The translations under genes and the position numbers were made by a program. DNA of 64,000 nt from Kitasatospora cinereorecta (GTDB lineage Bacteria > Actinomycetota > Actinomycetes > Streptomycetales > Streptomycetaceae). The notes under the pieces were generated by a model. It had not been told where the DNA came from and searched no databases. It worked only from the letters and a program-made list of their open reading frames with translations. Numbering within the stretch: position 1 is the first letter of the stretch; every line of letters starts with the position of its first letter. This document shows, piece after piece, positions 1 to 8,344 of this stretch. The stretch covers positions 124,001 through 188,000 of the forward strand of contig NZ_JAMZDX010000004.1 in NCBI RefSeq assembly GCF_024172095.1, given 5' to 3'.

Positions 1-213
1 GAATGGCCCGTTGCCCGCCAGCATCGCCCCGATCTCCCCGGTGCGGATGTGCTCCGCCGACTGCCAGAAAACCAGCCATCCGAAGGCATGCTCCTCCACC
101 GCGACGACAGCGAGCCCGGGCAGCCGCGCCATCCACGGAGACTCCCGGCGACTCCTCGCCAACAGGCCCTCGACCAGCTCCACGGCACGTTCCTCGGTGA
201 TCACACCTCTCAT
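1..213 (-). CDS. YrhB / immunity-35-like domain protein (partial, C-terminus outside window)
   Basis: The ATG is at 213 on the minus strand and the frame runs open through the left edge, so only the first 71 residues are visible. They begin MRGVITEERAVELVEGLL and continue into a short beta-rich stretch with FGWLVFWQS. This pattern, a helix with AxxLVExxL followed by a strand with W/F-F-Q, is what I associate with the YrhB/Imm35 family found as small immunity-like or stand-alone proteins in actinomycetes. No strong ribosome binding site precedes the ATG. The family call is from memory of the pattern. The role as an immunity protein is inference, and any toxin partner would lie outside the window. 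Confidence 0.55.
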   Translation of the reverse strand, partial: MRGVITEERAVELVEGLLARSRRESPWMARLPGLAVVAVEEHAFGWLVFWQSAEHIRTGEIGAMLAGNGPF

Positions 214-434
214 CGTTCACCACGGCGCAACCGGATTTCGACGCCGCAGGACCGAGGGAGCACCGTCGGGCGTGGCCGGCCGCTCGGCCGTCGCGACAGG
301 GGCCAGAGCCGAACGGGAAGCGGTCAGGGACCTTCGGCCCGCGCAGCCGGGCGAAACGCGCTGGTAGACCAGTAACCGGCCGGCGAAACGAGCGGTCGAA
401 GTCCCTCCGTACCTCCAACTCCCTGGGGAGAATC

Positions 435-1637
435 ATGCTTTCCGCCGAGTCGGCCGCGATGATCCGCGCCACCCTGCCCGCCGTCGGGGCGGCCCTGGAC
501 GAGATCACCACCCGGTTCTACGCCACGATGTTCGCCGACCGTCCGGAGCTGCTGGACGGGATGTTCAACCGCGGGAACCAGGCCGGCGGTACCCAGCGGC
601 AGGCCCTGGCCGGCTCCATCGCGGCGTTCGCCTCCGCCCTCGTCGCGGATCCCGACACGTACCCGCAGGCGGTACTGGACCGCATCGCGCACAAGCACGT
701 CGCGGTGGGTGTCACCGAGGACCAGTACGTGATCGTCCACAAGTACCTGTTCGCCGCCATCGCCGACGTGCTCGGCGCCGCGGTCACCCCCGAGGTCGCC
801 GCCGCCTGGGACGAGGTCTACTGGCTGATGGCGGGCGCCCTCATCGCCCAGGAGGCGCGCCTCTACCAGGACGCGGGCGTCGTACCGGGTGACACCTGGC
901 GGCGGTGGACCGTGGTCGACCGGGTCCGGGAGACGCCGGACACCGCTTCGTTCCTGCTGCGCCCCGCCGACGGCGCCGCCGCGCCGGGCGCCCGGGCGGG
1001 CCAGTACGTCAGCGTACGCGTACGCATGCCCGACGGCGTCCACCAGCTGCGCCAGTACAGCCTCTCCTCCGCGCCCGACGCCGAACTGCGCCGGATCACG
1101 GTCAAGCGGGTACACGGCCACGGCACACCCGATGGCGAGGTGTCCGCGCTGCTCCACGACACGGTGCAGCCCGGCGACGAGCTCACGCTCTCCGCGCCGT
1201 TCGGCGACGTCGTCCTCGACGACACCGACAACCCGCTGGTCCTGGTCTCCGCAGGGATCGGCTGCACGCCGATGGTCGGCATGCTCGAACACCTCACCGC
1301 GACGCGCTCGACCCGACCGGTCACCGTCCTGCACGCCGACCGTTCGCCGGGCGAGCACGCGCTGCGCGCCCGGACCCGCGAGCTCGCCGGTCAACTCTCG
1401 GACGCCCGGGTGGAGTTCTGGTACGAGCAGCCCGGGGCCGACGAGCCGGACGCGCACCCGGGCCGGATCGACCTGACCGGCTCGGTGATCCCCGGCAACG
1501 CCCGGGTCTACCTGTGCGGGCCGCTGCCCTTCATGCGCGAGGCCCGCGCGCAGCTGCTCCGGGCCGGGATACCGGCCCGCCGGATCCGGTACGAGATGTT
1601 CGGCCCCGACCTGTGGCTGGCGGACGCCACCGCCTGA
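435..1637 (+). CDS. hmp: flavohemoglobin (nitric oxide dioxygenase)
   Basis: This 400-residue protein has the usual Hmp layout: globin domain (about 1-140), FAD-binding domain (about 155-260) and NAD(P)H-binding domain (about 265-400). Visible motifs are the proximal heme His in AHKHVAV (H88), the flavin motif RQYSLS (206-211), the nucleotide motif GIGCTPM (274-280) and YLCGPLPFM near the end. Family members oxidise NO to nitrate with O2 and NAD(P)H in the cytoplasm, protecting against nitrosative stress. A GGGGAG ribosome binding site precedes the ATG. I looked for a palindromic NsrR-like site upstream and saw none that is convincing. It stands alone, convergent with the minus-strand gene that follows. 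Confidence 0.93.
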   Translation: MLSAESAAMIRATLPAVGAALDEITTRFYATMFADRPELLDGMFNRGNQAGGTQRQALAGSIAAFASALVADPDTYPQAVLDRIAHKHVAVGVTEDQYVIVHKYLFAAIADVLGAAVTPEVAAAWDEVYWLMAGALIAQEARLYQDAGVVPGDTWRRWTVVDRVRETPDTASFLLRPADGAAAPGARAGQYVSVRVRMPDGVHQLRQYSLSSAPDAELRRITVKRVHGHGTPDGEVSALLHDTVQPGDELTLSAPFGDVVLDDTDNPLVLVSAGIGCTPMVGMLEHLTATRSTRPVTVLHADRSPGEHALRARTRELAGQLSDARVEFWYEQPGADEPDAHPGRIDLTGSVIPGNARVYLCGPLPFMREARAQLLRAGIPARRIRYEMFGPDLWLADATA

Positions 1638-1687
1638 ACCGGCAGCAGCAGGCCATCCGTCCCCGGGGACGGCCCCGGGGACGGGCC

Positions 1688-2284
1688 TCAGTCGAGCACC
1701 TCGACGACCAGGCCGGTGCCGAGGTGGCGGGTGCTCGTGATGACGTCGCGGGTCTGGATCACCACGGTGAACTCCGTCCCCTGCTCGAAGACGGCCGGCC
1801 GGTCCAGCGTGATCTCGACGGGCCCGTCGAGCGCGGGCCCGGCGGGCGCGGGCCCGTCGAGCGCGGATGCGTCGGCGCCCTCCGGCAGGTGCACCGTCGC
1901 CTCCACCACCTCCGACCGCTCCGCGAAGCGCAGTTGGAGGGCCGTACCGAGCGCCGTCTCCGCGCGCAGTGTCGCCCGCAGCCGGCTGTGCGGCCGGACC
2001 GTGCCCGGGGTGGCGAGAACCTGGCCGACCGCGACCTGCGTACGGTTGATGCCGGGGATCAGGACCGCGATGTTCTGGCCGACCCGGGCCTCGGTCAGCT
2101 GCTTGCGGAACACCCCGAGCTTCTCGGCCGTGATGCGGCGGGTGGGCAGGAGGCCGACGACCTCCAGCTCGTCCCCGACCCGCACGACGCCCTGCAGGAC
2201 CTCGCCGGTGACGTACGTCCCGTGGGGGTGGCACCCGAAGACGTCCTCGACCGCCATCAGGAAGGACGGCTCGGTCTCGGGCAT
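1688..2284 (-). CDS. EF-Tu-like protein lacking the GTPase domain
   Basis: The 198-residue protein starts almost exactly at EF-Tu domain II (SFLMAVEDVFGCHPHGTYVTG resembles [21 protein letters not shown] in shape), with FRKQLTEARVGQN and GQVLATPGTV further on. It continues into a shortened, diverged domain III. No G1 (GxxxxGK) or NKxD motif is present, so it cannot bind GTP the way EF-Tu does. The start is the ATG at 2284 with GGAG 7 nt upstream; about 70 nt of non-coding sequence separates it from the next gene. It may bind aminoacyl-tRNA ends or nascent chains, but that is inference. It could also be a recently shortened tuf paralogue. Its two domains look intact rather than decayed. Confidence 0.75.
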   Translation of the reverse strand: MPETEPSFLMAVEDVFGCHPHGTYVTGEVLQGVVRVGDELEVVGLLPTRRITAEKLGVFRKQLTEARVGQNIAVLIPGINRTQVAVGQVLATPGTVRPHSRLRATLRAETALGTALQLRFAERSEVVEATVHLPEGADASALDGPAPAGPALDGPVEITLDRPAVFEQGTEFTVVIQTRDVITSTRHLGTGLVVEVLD

Positions 2285-2355
2285 GGCACACTCCAGGGCG
2301 GGCGGTTGAGGTGACGGAACGTCGGGCCCTTTGTAGCATCCGGGCCGACGAGTGC

Positions 2356-2712
2356 TCACTGACGGTTCATCGGCAGCCGGAAGCGTCGTACCTCCTGCGG
2401 CCAGCCGCAGGCGACCGCGATCCTTCCCGCCCACAGGCGCGCGGCCTCCTCGTCGGCCACGTCCACGACGGCGAAGCCGCCGAGGTGCTCGTCGGTCTCG
2501 GCGAACGGGCCGTCGGTGAACACCGGTGTGCCGCTCGACGCGTCGACGCTGAACACCGGGGCCGCGTCGTCCACGCCGCCGGTGAAGACGAGGACCCCGG
2601 CCGCCTTCATCTCCGCCACCAGCGCTCTGACGACCGCGGCCTTCTCGCGCAGTTCCTCGCCGGTGTGGTCGGGCACCCACTCGTCGTTGAAGGCGATGAG
2701 GTACTCGGGCAT
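2356..2712 (-). CDS. YciI / DGPF-domain family protein
   Basis: This 118-residue protein opens with MPEYLIAFNDEW and carries the family signature DGPFAETDE followed by LGGFAVVDV. YciI-like proteins are small ferredoxin-fold dimers with a conserved His/Asp pair; their reaction is generally unknown. In actinomycetes the DGPF type often sits next to ECF sigma factors, but none is seen here. The ATG at 2712 follows a GAGGAGAC ribosome binding site. The upstream gene on the same strand is 100 nt away. Confidence 0.85.
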   Translation of the reverse strand: MPEYLIAFNDEWVPDHTGEELREKAAVVRALVAEMKAAGVLVFTGGVDDAAPVFSVDASSGTPVFTDGPFAETDEHLGGFAVVDVADEEAARLWAGRIAVACGWPQEVRRFRLPMNRQ

Positions 2713-2813
2713 GACGTCTCCTCAGTGTCGCGGCGGCTCCGTTCGGCCGCCTCTCACCTGTGCGACGGAGGGTACGCCCCGGGTCCGACAACCGGCCGGA
2801 AGGCGCGTTCGCC

Positions 2814-4055
2814 CTACCGCGACCCGCCGTCGGCGCGCCGCACCAGCGGGTCGGCGTCGCGGGTGGCCACGGCCCACACCGCCCGCCCGCGGAGGCGGTC
2901 CGCCTCGGCGGGCTCCAGCAGCCGGGCGACGGGCTTCCCCCACGGCGCCGGCGGCGCGGCGCCGCCGACCCGCTCGAGTGCGTACGCCAGGTCCGCCCGG
3001 GTCCGGTCGAGCTCACCGTCGGTGTCCCAGTCGCGTACGGTCTCGCAGCAGACCAGCAACCGGGCCTCCACCAGGCCGCCGGCGGGCCCGGACACCGTCC
3101 GCCACGGCTCGTCGAGGCGCAGCACCGCGGCGGCGGCGGGGTACGTCTCGCCGGTGGTACGGCGGGTGACGCTGCGTACGGTGTCGGCGGCCCGCTGGGC
3201 GAGGTGGCGCTCGTCGGTGCCGGCGGGGACGCGGACGGTCAGCAGGTATCCGCCCACGTCGGTGAGGTGCTGCTGCCGGTGGCGCAGGTCGGGATCGGGG
3301 CAGGTGTCGTTGGCGCAGTAGCAGCCGGGGCAGTGCGGGCACGCCCGCGCCACGGTGCATCCGCACCGCAGGCACAGCGTCCCGGCCCACTGCTCCGGGT
3401 CCTGTCCGCCGGCCCGGAAGTACGCCGCATCGGGGCGGTACGGCGCCTGCCGGTCCTGCGACTCCGGCCAGTACGGGACCGGCCACGTCCGCGGCCCGGC
3501 CGCGAGCGCGGCCTGCAACTCGACGTCGGCCGCGGCGGACCGGGCGGCGAACACCACTCTTTCCGCACGCTTGCCGCGCCGGACGTCGGCGGCAGCCGAT
3601 CCGATCGGCAGCACGGCGGCGAACCGGCCCAGTGGCACCGGGTCGGCGGCCGGGTCGAGGGCGTCGCGGACGTCCTCGAGCACGCGCTGCCACTCCCCCG
3701 CCCGCGTCCACGCGCGGCAGGCCACCACGGTGAGGACCGCGAACGGCGGTTCCTGCGGCTCGCCGGCCGGCAGCAGCTCGACCTGTGCGGCCGCCGGGTA
3801 CGCCTCCGCGCCGTCCCGCCGGGTCAGGGAGGTCAGCGCCTCGGCGGCGGCCGACGCCCACGCCCGCCGCCCGGCCGGGTCCGGTCCCACGGCCATGGTG
3901 TTGCCGATCAGCAGCGCCGTCAGCGCCTCGATCGTCGGCTCGTCGGCGGCCCGGGTGCGGGCGGCGCGCAGCAGGGCGGTGTACGGGGTGGTGGTGCCCG
4001 CGTGCTGGGCCGTTCGGGCGGCCCGGGCCGGGGTCGGTCGGTTCTTCTTCGTCAC
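2814..4055 (-). CDS. hypothetical protein with an eight-cysteine zinc-ribbon-like cluster
   Basis: I chose the GTG at 4055 (VTKKNRPTPARAARTAQ) because upstream residues look non-coding; this gives 413 residues. The protein is cytoplasmic and Ala/Arg-rich. Near the middle, CLRCGCTVARACPHCPGCYC and a following CANDTC place eight cysteines within about 25 residues, a likely Zn or Fe-S site. Two similar halves seem to flank it: ADVELQ/AAAQVELLPAGE with VLTVVACRAW before, and YPAAAAVLRLDE with EARLLVCCETVRDW after, suggesting an internal duplication. I recognise no known family. The neighbours give no functional hint. Confidence 0.7.
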   Translation of the reverse strand: MTKKNRPTPARAARTAQHAGTTTPYTALLRAARTRAADEPTIEALTALLIGNTMAVGPDPAGRRAWASAAAEALTSLTRRDGAEAYPAAAQVELLPAGEPQEPPFAVLTVVACRAWTRAGEWQRVLEDVRDALDPAADPVPLGRFAAVLPIGSAAADVRRGKRAERVVFAARSAAADVELQAALAAGPRTWPVPYWPESQDRQAPYRPDAAYFRAGGQDPEQWAGTLCLRCGCTVARACPHCPGCYCANDTCPDPDLRHRQQHLTDVGGYLLTVRVPAGTDERHLAQRAADTVRSVTRRTTGETYPAAAAVLRLDEPWRTVSGPAGGLVEARLLVCCETVRDWDTDGELDRTRADLAYALERVGGAAPPAPWGKPVARLLEPAEADRLRGRAVWAVATRDADPLVRRADGGSR

Positions 4056-4283
4056 GGTGCGGTCGCATCCCGGCGGGTCTGCCCACGCGCTCCCCGCCCG
4101 ATGATTCGGCACGGTGATCGACACGGGCGCCCGGGGGCCCCTTGGTCGGCGGCGCCCCGGCATCCCGGCGTGGGCGGGGAGGGGCAGCGACGATCGGCAG
4201 TGCGTGTCCAGCCGGGCAGCAGCGTAGTGGCCGCCGCTCGCCGGGTCGACCGGAATTCGCGCACCCGTGGCGCCGTCCGGCCG

Positions 4284-4943
4284 TCAGGACGCCGTCGGGG
4301 CGGGCGACTCGGCGGCCTCCCAGGCGAATCCGTCCGGGTCGGCGAAGGTGTCGGTGGTGCTGCCGAGGACGATGCGGTGCGAGCCGGTGCCGTCGACGGG
4401 GACGCCGAGGTCCTTGGCGAGGGCCCGGCGCTTGTACAGCGCCAGCTTGACGGGACTGGCCTGCCCGGGGGCGAACTCGGTGTACTTGCCGCCGAAGCTC
4501 TTGGCCACGGTGAGGCCCCGGTCGACGTAGAACTGCTTGGTGGCCTTGACGTCCTCGACGCCGATCAGCAGGACGACGTCGTCGATCTCGCGGGTGGCGG
4601 GTCCGGTGTCCTTCTTCGCGGACGTGGCGATCTTCCAGATCGTCCCGTCCGGGGCCTGGACGACGCCGCCGTAGCCCCACAGCGACTTCGCGGCGGGCTT
4701 GACCACCGTGGCGCCGGCGTCGACGGCGGCGCCGACGAAGCCGTCGACGGTGGCCGGTCCGGAGACCGTGAGCGCCAGGGTGAAGCCGCAGAATCCGGCC
4801 GTGTGCGCCTCGGAGGCCCGGAGGCGGATGTAGGTGTCCACGCCGAAGGCGCGGTAGAAGCGGTGGGCGGCGTCGACATCGGCCACCTCGAGGGTGACGG
4901 ACGCGATGGACGTGGAGGCTGCGGTGGAAGTGGTGTTTGCCAT
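4284..4943 (-). CDS. VOC (glyoxalase/bleomycin-resistance fold) protein, two-module
   Basis: This 219-residue protein contains two VOC modules in tandem: IASVTLEVADVDAAHRFYR at about residues 13-31, and IDDVVLLIGVEDVKATKQFY in the second half, ending with TFADPDGFAWEAAE. VOC proteins are metal-dependent isomerases, dioxygenases or drug-binding proteins; the substrate cannot be told. The start is the ATG at 4943, with no Shine-Dalgarno sequence but a TAGCGT box 7 nt upstream on the minus strand, so a leaderless transcript is likely. The 3' end is about 230 nt from the next same-strand gene. Confidence 0.85.
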   Translation of the reverse strand: MANTTSTAASTSIASVTLEVADVDAAHRFYRAFGVDTYIRLRASEAHTAGFCGFTLALTVSGPATVDGFVGAAVDAGATVVKPAAKSLWGYGGVVQAPDGTIWKIATSAKKDTGPATREIDDVVLLIGVEDVKATKQFYVDRGLTVAKSFGGKYTEFAPGQASPVKLALYKRRALAKDLGVPVDGTGSHRIVLGSTTDTFADPDGFAWEAAESPAPTAS

Positions 4944-4950
4944 GACCACC

Positions 4951-4956
4951 ACGCTA
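4951..4956 (-). promoter_or_regulatory. -10 box of a leaderless VOC gene
   Basis: On the minus strand TAGCGT ends 7 nt before the ATG at 4943, and no Shine-Dalgarno sequence is present. This spacing puts the transcription start at or next to the A of the start codon. Confidence 0.5.
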
Positions 4957-4992
4957 GGGGCCGCCCGGCCGCCGAGGCTTCTCGAATCCTGA

Positions 4993-5151
4993 CCGGTCCC
5001 GGCGTCGGCCTCGCCGGCGGTCGGCCCGGGCGACTCCGTCACCTTTCTCGTCGCGTACGAGGACTTCACCGGCCGCACCATCGCCCACTGCCACCAGCTC
5101 CACCACGAGGACCTCGGCATGATGCAGACCGTCCACTACGTGGAGCGGTGA
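4993..5151 (+). pseudogene. multicopper oxidase C-terminal remnant
   Basis: The reading frame ending at TGA 5149-5151 encodes DSVTFLVAYEDFTGRTIAHCHQ and then LHHEDLGMM. This is the type-1/type-3 copper signature (HCHxxxHEDxGMM) that closes bacterial multicopper oxidases and nitrite-reductase-like enzymes. Only about 45 residues remain. An in-frame TGA lies at 4990, no start codon is usable, and the other copper motifs are absent from the window. This is therefore the tail of a lost gene, trapped between two minus-strand genes. A full-length enzyme of this kind has about 300-600 residues. Confidence 0.75.
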
Positions 5152-5212
5152 GAGCCCGGGGGTGACCGCCGCAGCCATCGCGACCGCCGCGGCCATCGCC
5201 CCCGGGGTGTGG

Positions 5213-7135
5213 TCAGACCAGCTTGGCGCAGAGCATCGCGTACGGGCGCGAGGCCCACAGCTCGTACCAGGGCTGGCTGTAGGCGACCCCGGCGACGTAC
5301 TCGTCGTCCGCGCACTGGCCCTTGGCCCAGCCGTACGCGAAGTCGCCGCCGGTCGGAGCCGGGCGGTTGTCGCCCTTGTCGAACCAGACCGTGCGGGTCA
5401 CCGTGGAGAGCGGGCCGGCGGCCTTGGCGCAGAGGACTCCCAGGCTTCGCCCGTTGCGGCTGAAGCCGGTGGCGAAGGAGCCGGTCGGGCACTGGGCCTT
5501 GGTGTACCCGTAGGCCCAGTCGGCGGTCACGTTCGTCTCGTCGTGGACGACGGTGAAGGCCCGGTCGGCCGCCCAGAGGTCGGCCTTGGCGGCGTCGGTG
5601 CACAGTCCGCGGTCGCCGCCGTGGCTGAGCCCGACCAGGCGGCCGCCGTCCGGGCAGGAGGCCTTGTGGGCCCCGCTGTCCCAGTCCGCCCGGGCCGTCA
5701 GGTAGGCCGAGCGGTTGTCGTCGCCGGCGTCCGCGACCAGCGGGGTCCAGGTGGCGGCGTGCGCCGGGGCCTGGCCGGTGGTGAGCGAGGTGAGCTGCCA
5801 TTCGCGGCGGAAAGCAAGGAAGGGCAGGTCCTTCTCGAGGACCGGGGTGCCGAGGATCACCAGGCGGGCCATCAGCGCACCGTCGATCGCGATGCCGCCG
5901 TAGAGGGTGACGGTGCCGTGGTCGATCGGCGCGGTGTTGCCGGGGTCGAGGACGACCGTGCCGTCGGCCGCGACCCGCAGGTACGGCTCGATGGAGGCCT
6001 TGACGCCGACGGTGTCGTAGAGGGCGATCGAGCCCTCGGCGAGCAGGCCGGCCTTGACCGAGGCGGCGCCGCTGAGGCTGAGCTTCAGCGGGGAGACGGT
6101 CGACGTGCCGGGGTCGGTGGTGGTGGTCCAGCCCGGGCCCTTGACGTAGTCGGAGTGGACGCCCCAACTGCCGTCGTAGGACTGTTCGGCGTCGAGGGTG
6201 ACGGTGCCGTCGGCGCTGATGTCGGCGGACAGGGTGAAGGCCAGGTTGATCACCACGGGCAGGGCGCCGACCATCACCACGGGGCTGGCGCTGTACGTGG
6301 CGATCGGGATCCGGATCGGGACGCCGCCGGTGAACGTGCCGCTGACGTGCCAGTCGGCGTGCGCGCCGAGCGCGAAGCCGATCCGCGCCTGCTGGGGGTC
6401 GATCAGGCCGGTGGCGCCCTGGTAGGAGAAGTCGACGCTCGGGTCGAGTTCGACCGAGCCGGCGAGCGTCGCCGTGGAGCCGTTCGGCAGCGGGACGGTG
6501 GCGTCGGCCTTCAGCCCGATGCCGCCGGAGATCGAGCCGTGGCCGCTGACGGGGCCCAGGTCGGAGGTGACCTGGATGCCCTTGAGCTGCGGCTCCACAT
6601 GGAACGAACCCGGGTCGATCGCCGTGTGCAGGGCGGCGCTGGTGCTGCCGAGCAGTTCGGGCAGGGTGGCGGGCCGGGTGCTCACGGCCACCGTCCCGTC
6701 GGCCGCCTGCCGGACGCCGGTCACGGCGACCAGTGCGCCGTGCGGTGCGGCGGCGGTGGGCGGGCTGTCGATCAGCTGTCCGGGCTTGACCGCGTCGCCG
6801 GCGGGACCGGCGGGGCTGGCGGCGATCGACGGGGTGTTCGCGGCGGGCGCGAGGACGGCGCTGCCGGTGCCGGGGTCGTAGGAGGACAGGGCGAGGTTCT
6901 GAGCGACGGGCGCGGCGGCGGGTGCGCCCGGCCGGGCCGGGTCCGCCAGGGTGGCGTTCGCCGGGCCGCCGGTCGCGGGGGCCAGGGTCGCCGGCACGGT
7001 GGCGGCGGGCTGCGGAGTCGGGGCCGTGTCAGCGGCGGCGGCCGGGCCGGCGACGACGACTCCCAGCAGGGAGCCGCAGAGCGCGAGGACGGCGGAGGCC
7101 GCAACGGTGGACAGGGTGGGCTTGGGTACGGCCAT
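5213..7135 (-). CDS. large secreted protein with three C-terminal Cys-paired repeats
   Basis: The 640-residue product has a signal peptide (MAVPKPTLSTVAASAVLALC, cleavage near AGPAAAADT) and a Pro/Ala-rich linker. A long beta-rich middle follows (about 150-440), with many G-x-I/V-x-L strands, and then three similar C-terminal units. The units share DW-x-x-G-x-x-K-x-x-CP-x-G...GxS...LC: CPDGGRLVGLSHGG..LC, CPTGSFATGFSRNG..LC, CADDEYVAGVAYSQ..LC. Each has two cysteines that could form one disulphide. The ATG at 7135 follows AAGGAA. I know no enzymatic motif here; an adhesive or cell-surface role is inference. Confidence 0.8.
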   Translation of the reverse strand: MAVPKPTLSTVAASAVLALCGSLLGVVVAGPAAAADTAPTPQPAATVPATLAPATGGPANATLADPARPGAPAAAPVAQNLALSSYDPGTGSAVLAPAANTPSIAASPAGPAGDAVKPGQLIDSPPTAAAPHGALVAVTGVRQAADGTVAVSTRPATLPELLGSTSAALHTAIDPGSFHVEPQLKGIQVTSDLGPVSGHGSISGGIGLKADATVPLPNGSTATLAGSVELDPSVDFSYQGATGLIDPQQARIGFALGAHADWHVSGTFTGGVPIRIPIATYSASPVVMVGALPVVINLAFTLSADISADGTVTLDAEQSYDGSWGVHSDYVKGPGWTTTTDPGTSTVSPLKLSLSGAASVKAGLLAEGSIALYDTVGVKASIEPYLRVAADGTVVLDPGNTAPIDHGTVTLYGGIAIDGALMARLVILGTPVLEKDLPFLAFRREWQLTSLTTGQAPAHAATWTPLVADAGDDNRSAYLTARADWDSGAHKASCPDGGRLVGLSHGGDRGLCTDAAKADLWAADRAFTVVHDETNVTADWAYGYTKAQCPTGSFATGFSRNGRSLGVLCAKAAGPLSTVTRTVWFDKGDNRPAPTGGDFAYGWAKGQCADDEYVAGVAYSQPWYELWASRPYAMLCAKLV

Positions 7136-7365
7136 GTGGAGGGTTCCTTCGGGTCGACGGTCGGGCGCGCCGGGAAGGTTGGCAGACCGGGGCATGACAG
7201 AAGGTACCGGCCGGTAGCCCATTCGGGAACGGCAAACATGAGCCATGCTCAAGTATTTGACGTGGCGTCATCTGTTCATCGACCGCACGTCGAAAAGCCG
7301 CAGCCCGCGCGTCCGGCCCCGGGGCCGCGGACGGGCCGGACCCGATCCCTCAAGTGGCGGGTTCC

Positions 7366-7662
7366 TCAGAGCCGGTCGAGGTCGATGCCGTCCTCGTCGT
7401 CCATCCCGCCGGCGACGAAGGCGTCGACGGCCGGCGCGCTGTCCAGGCGGACCTGCCAGGCGCGGACCACCTCGTGAAGGGGCGTCAGGTCGTACGTCTG
7501 GCGCGAGTCGTCCAGCGCTTTGGCCCAGTCCCGCTCGAACGCCTGCAGCCAACGCGTCCTGCGGTCCTCCTCCTGGCTCCGGATGCGGGTGAGCAGCCGG
7601 GCGGCGGCGCGCGGGGCCGGAGCGGGCGGCGGGGCGGGAAGGTGTTCCGGCTGGGCGCTCAT
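7366..7662 (-). CDS. small hypothetical actinobacterial protein
   Basis: I chose the second ATG (7662, MSAQPEHLPAP) because a strong GGAGGAG site lies just upstream of it; the first possible ATG at 7692 lacks one. The 98-residue product has a Pro/Ala-rich N-terminus and an amphipathic helical part (EEDRRTRWLQAFERDW, LTPLHEVVRAWQVRLD), ending in an acidic tail (GGMDDEDGIDLD). The pattern resembles small streptomycete proteins that sit near toxin-like partners, but I cannot assign a family securely. The 3' neighbour is 230 nt away. Confidence 0.65.
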   Translation of the reverse strand: MSAQPEHLPAPPPAPAPRAAARLLTRIRSQEEDRRTRWLQAFERDWAKALDDSRQTYDLTPLHEVVRAWQVRLDSAPAVDAFVAGGMDDEDGIDLDRL

Positions 7663-7822
7663 GCGAGTCTCCTCCACATCGTCGTCGGCCACGGTACGGC
7701 AAACGGATCGCCAGGTGGGCGCGTACGACGGGGAGTTCCGCTCCCGACCGGCTCCGGTCCTACGTCCGGCGCAGGAGCCGGGGCGAGGCCTTTGCCTCAG
7801 GCGCGGGTCGATCGCCGCGGCC

Positions 7823-7828
7823 TACCGT
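7823..7828 (+). promoter_or_regulatory. -10 box of a leaderless VOC gene
   Basis: TACCGT ends 7 nt before the ATG at 7836 and no Shine-Dalgarno sequence is present, the arrangement expected of a leaderless transcript. Confidence 0.5.
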
Positions 7829-7835
7829 CGTCCGT

Positions 7836-8234
7836 ATGAAGATCCCCGAGCAGTACCGGAACACCGTCATCCCCCACATCATGGTCGACGGAGCCGCCGA
7901 CGCGATCGCGTTCTACACGGCCGCGTTCGGAGCGTCCGAGCTCTTCCGGCTCGACGGGGACGCCGGCCGCATCGTCCACGCCGAGATCTCCGTCTGCGGG
8001 GCGACTCTGATGCTCGGCGACGCCGACGCCCCGTTCGCCACCCCGGACAGGTCCCGGCCGTCCGTCGCCCTCCACGTCTACGTACCGGACGTCGACGGCC
8101 TCACCGCCCGAGCCGTCGACGCCGGCGCCGAGCTCCTCTCACCCCCCGCCGACATGCCGTACGGCGCACGGCAGTCCATGCTCCGCGACCCCTTCGGCCA
8201 CATCTGGATCCTGCTCACCCCCACCACCGCCTGA
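7836..8234 (+). CDS. PhnB-like VOC family protein
   Basis: This single-module VOC protein of 132 residues starts [20 protein letters not shown] with [11 protein letters not shown]. It has [12 protein letters not shown] in the middle and ends [14 protein letters not shown]. These are the PhnB/YdcJ-type glyoxalase signatures; such proteins are cytoplasmic and their substrates are mostly unknown. The ATG has no Shine-Dalgarno sequence and is probably leaderless. It lies 110 nt upstream of the RNA-repair operon on the same strand, but the operon has its own ribosome binding site and probably its own promoter. Confidence 0.87.
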   Translation: MKIPEQYRNTVIPHIMVDGAADAIAFYTAAFGASELFRLDGDAGRIVHAEISVCGATLMLGDADAPFATPDRSRPSVALHVYVPDVDGLTARAVDAGAELLSPPADMPYGARQSMLRDPFGHIWILLTPTTA

Positions 8235-8344
8235 GCCCGGCCCGGGATGCCCCAGGATGCGCCGGGGCGGCGAAATCGGGTGGAACGGGACGCGGCCGCC
8301 TCCTAAGGTGACGGGGTCCCCATCACCCCGACCAGGAGCGGATC

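Noticed and set aside
214-434. NsrR site before hmp
   Set aside because: No palindrome of the expected type was found by eye.
324-2339. 671-residue minus-strand frame over hmp
   Set aside because: Antisense to a well-supported flavohemoglobin and very Arg-rich.
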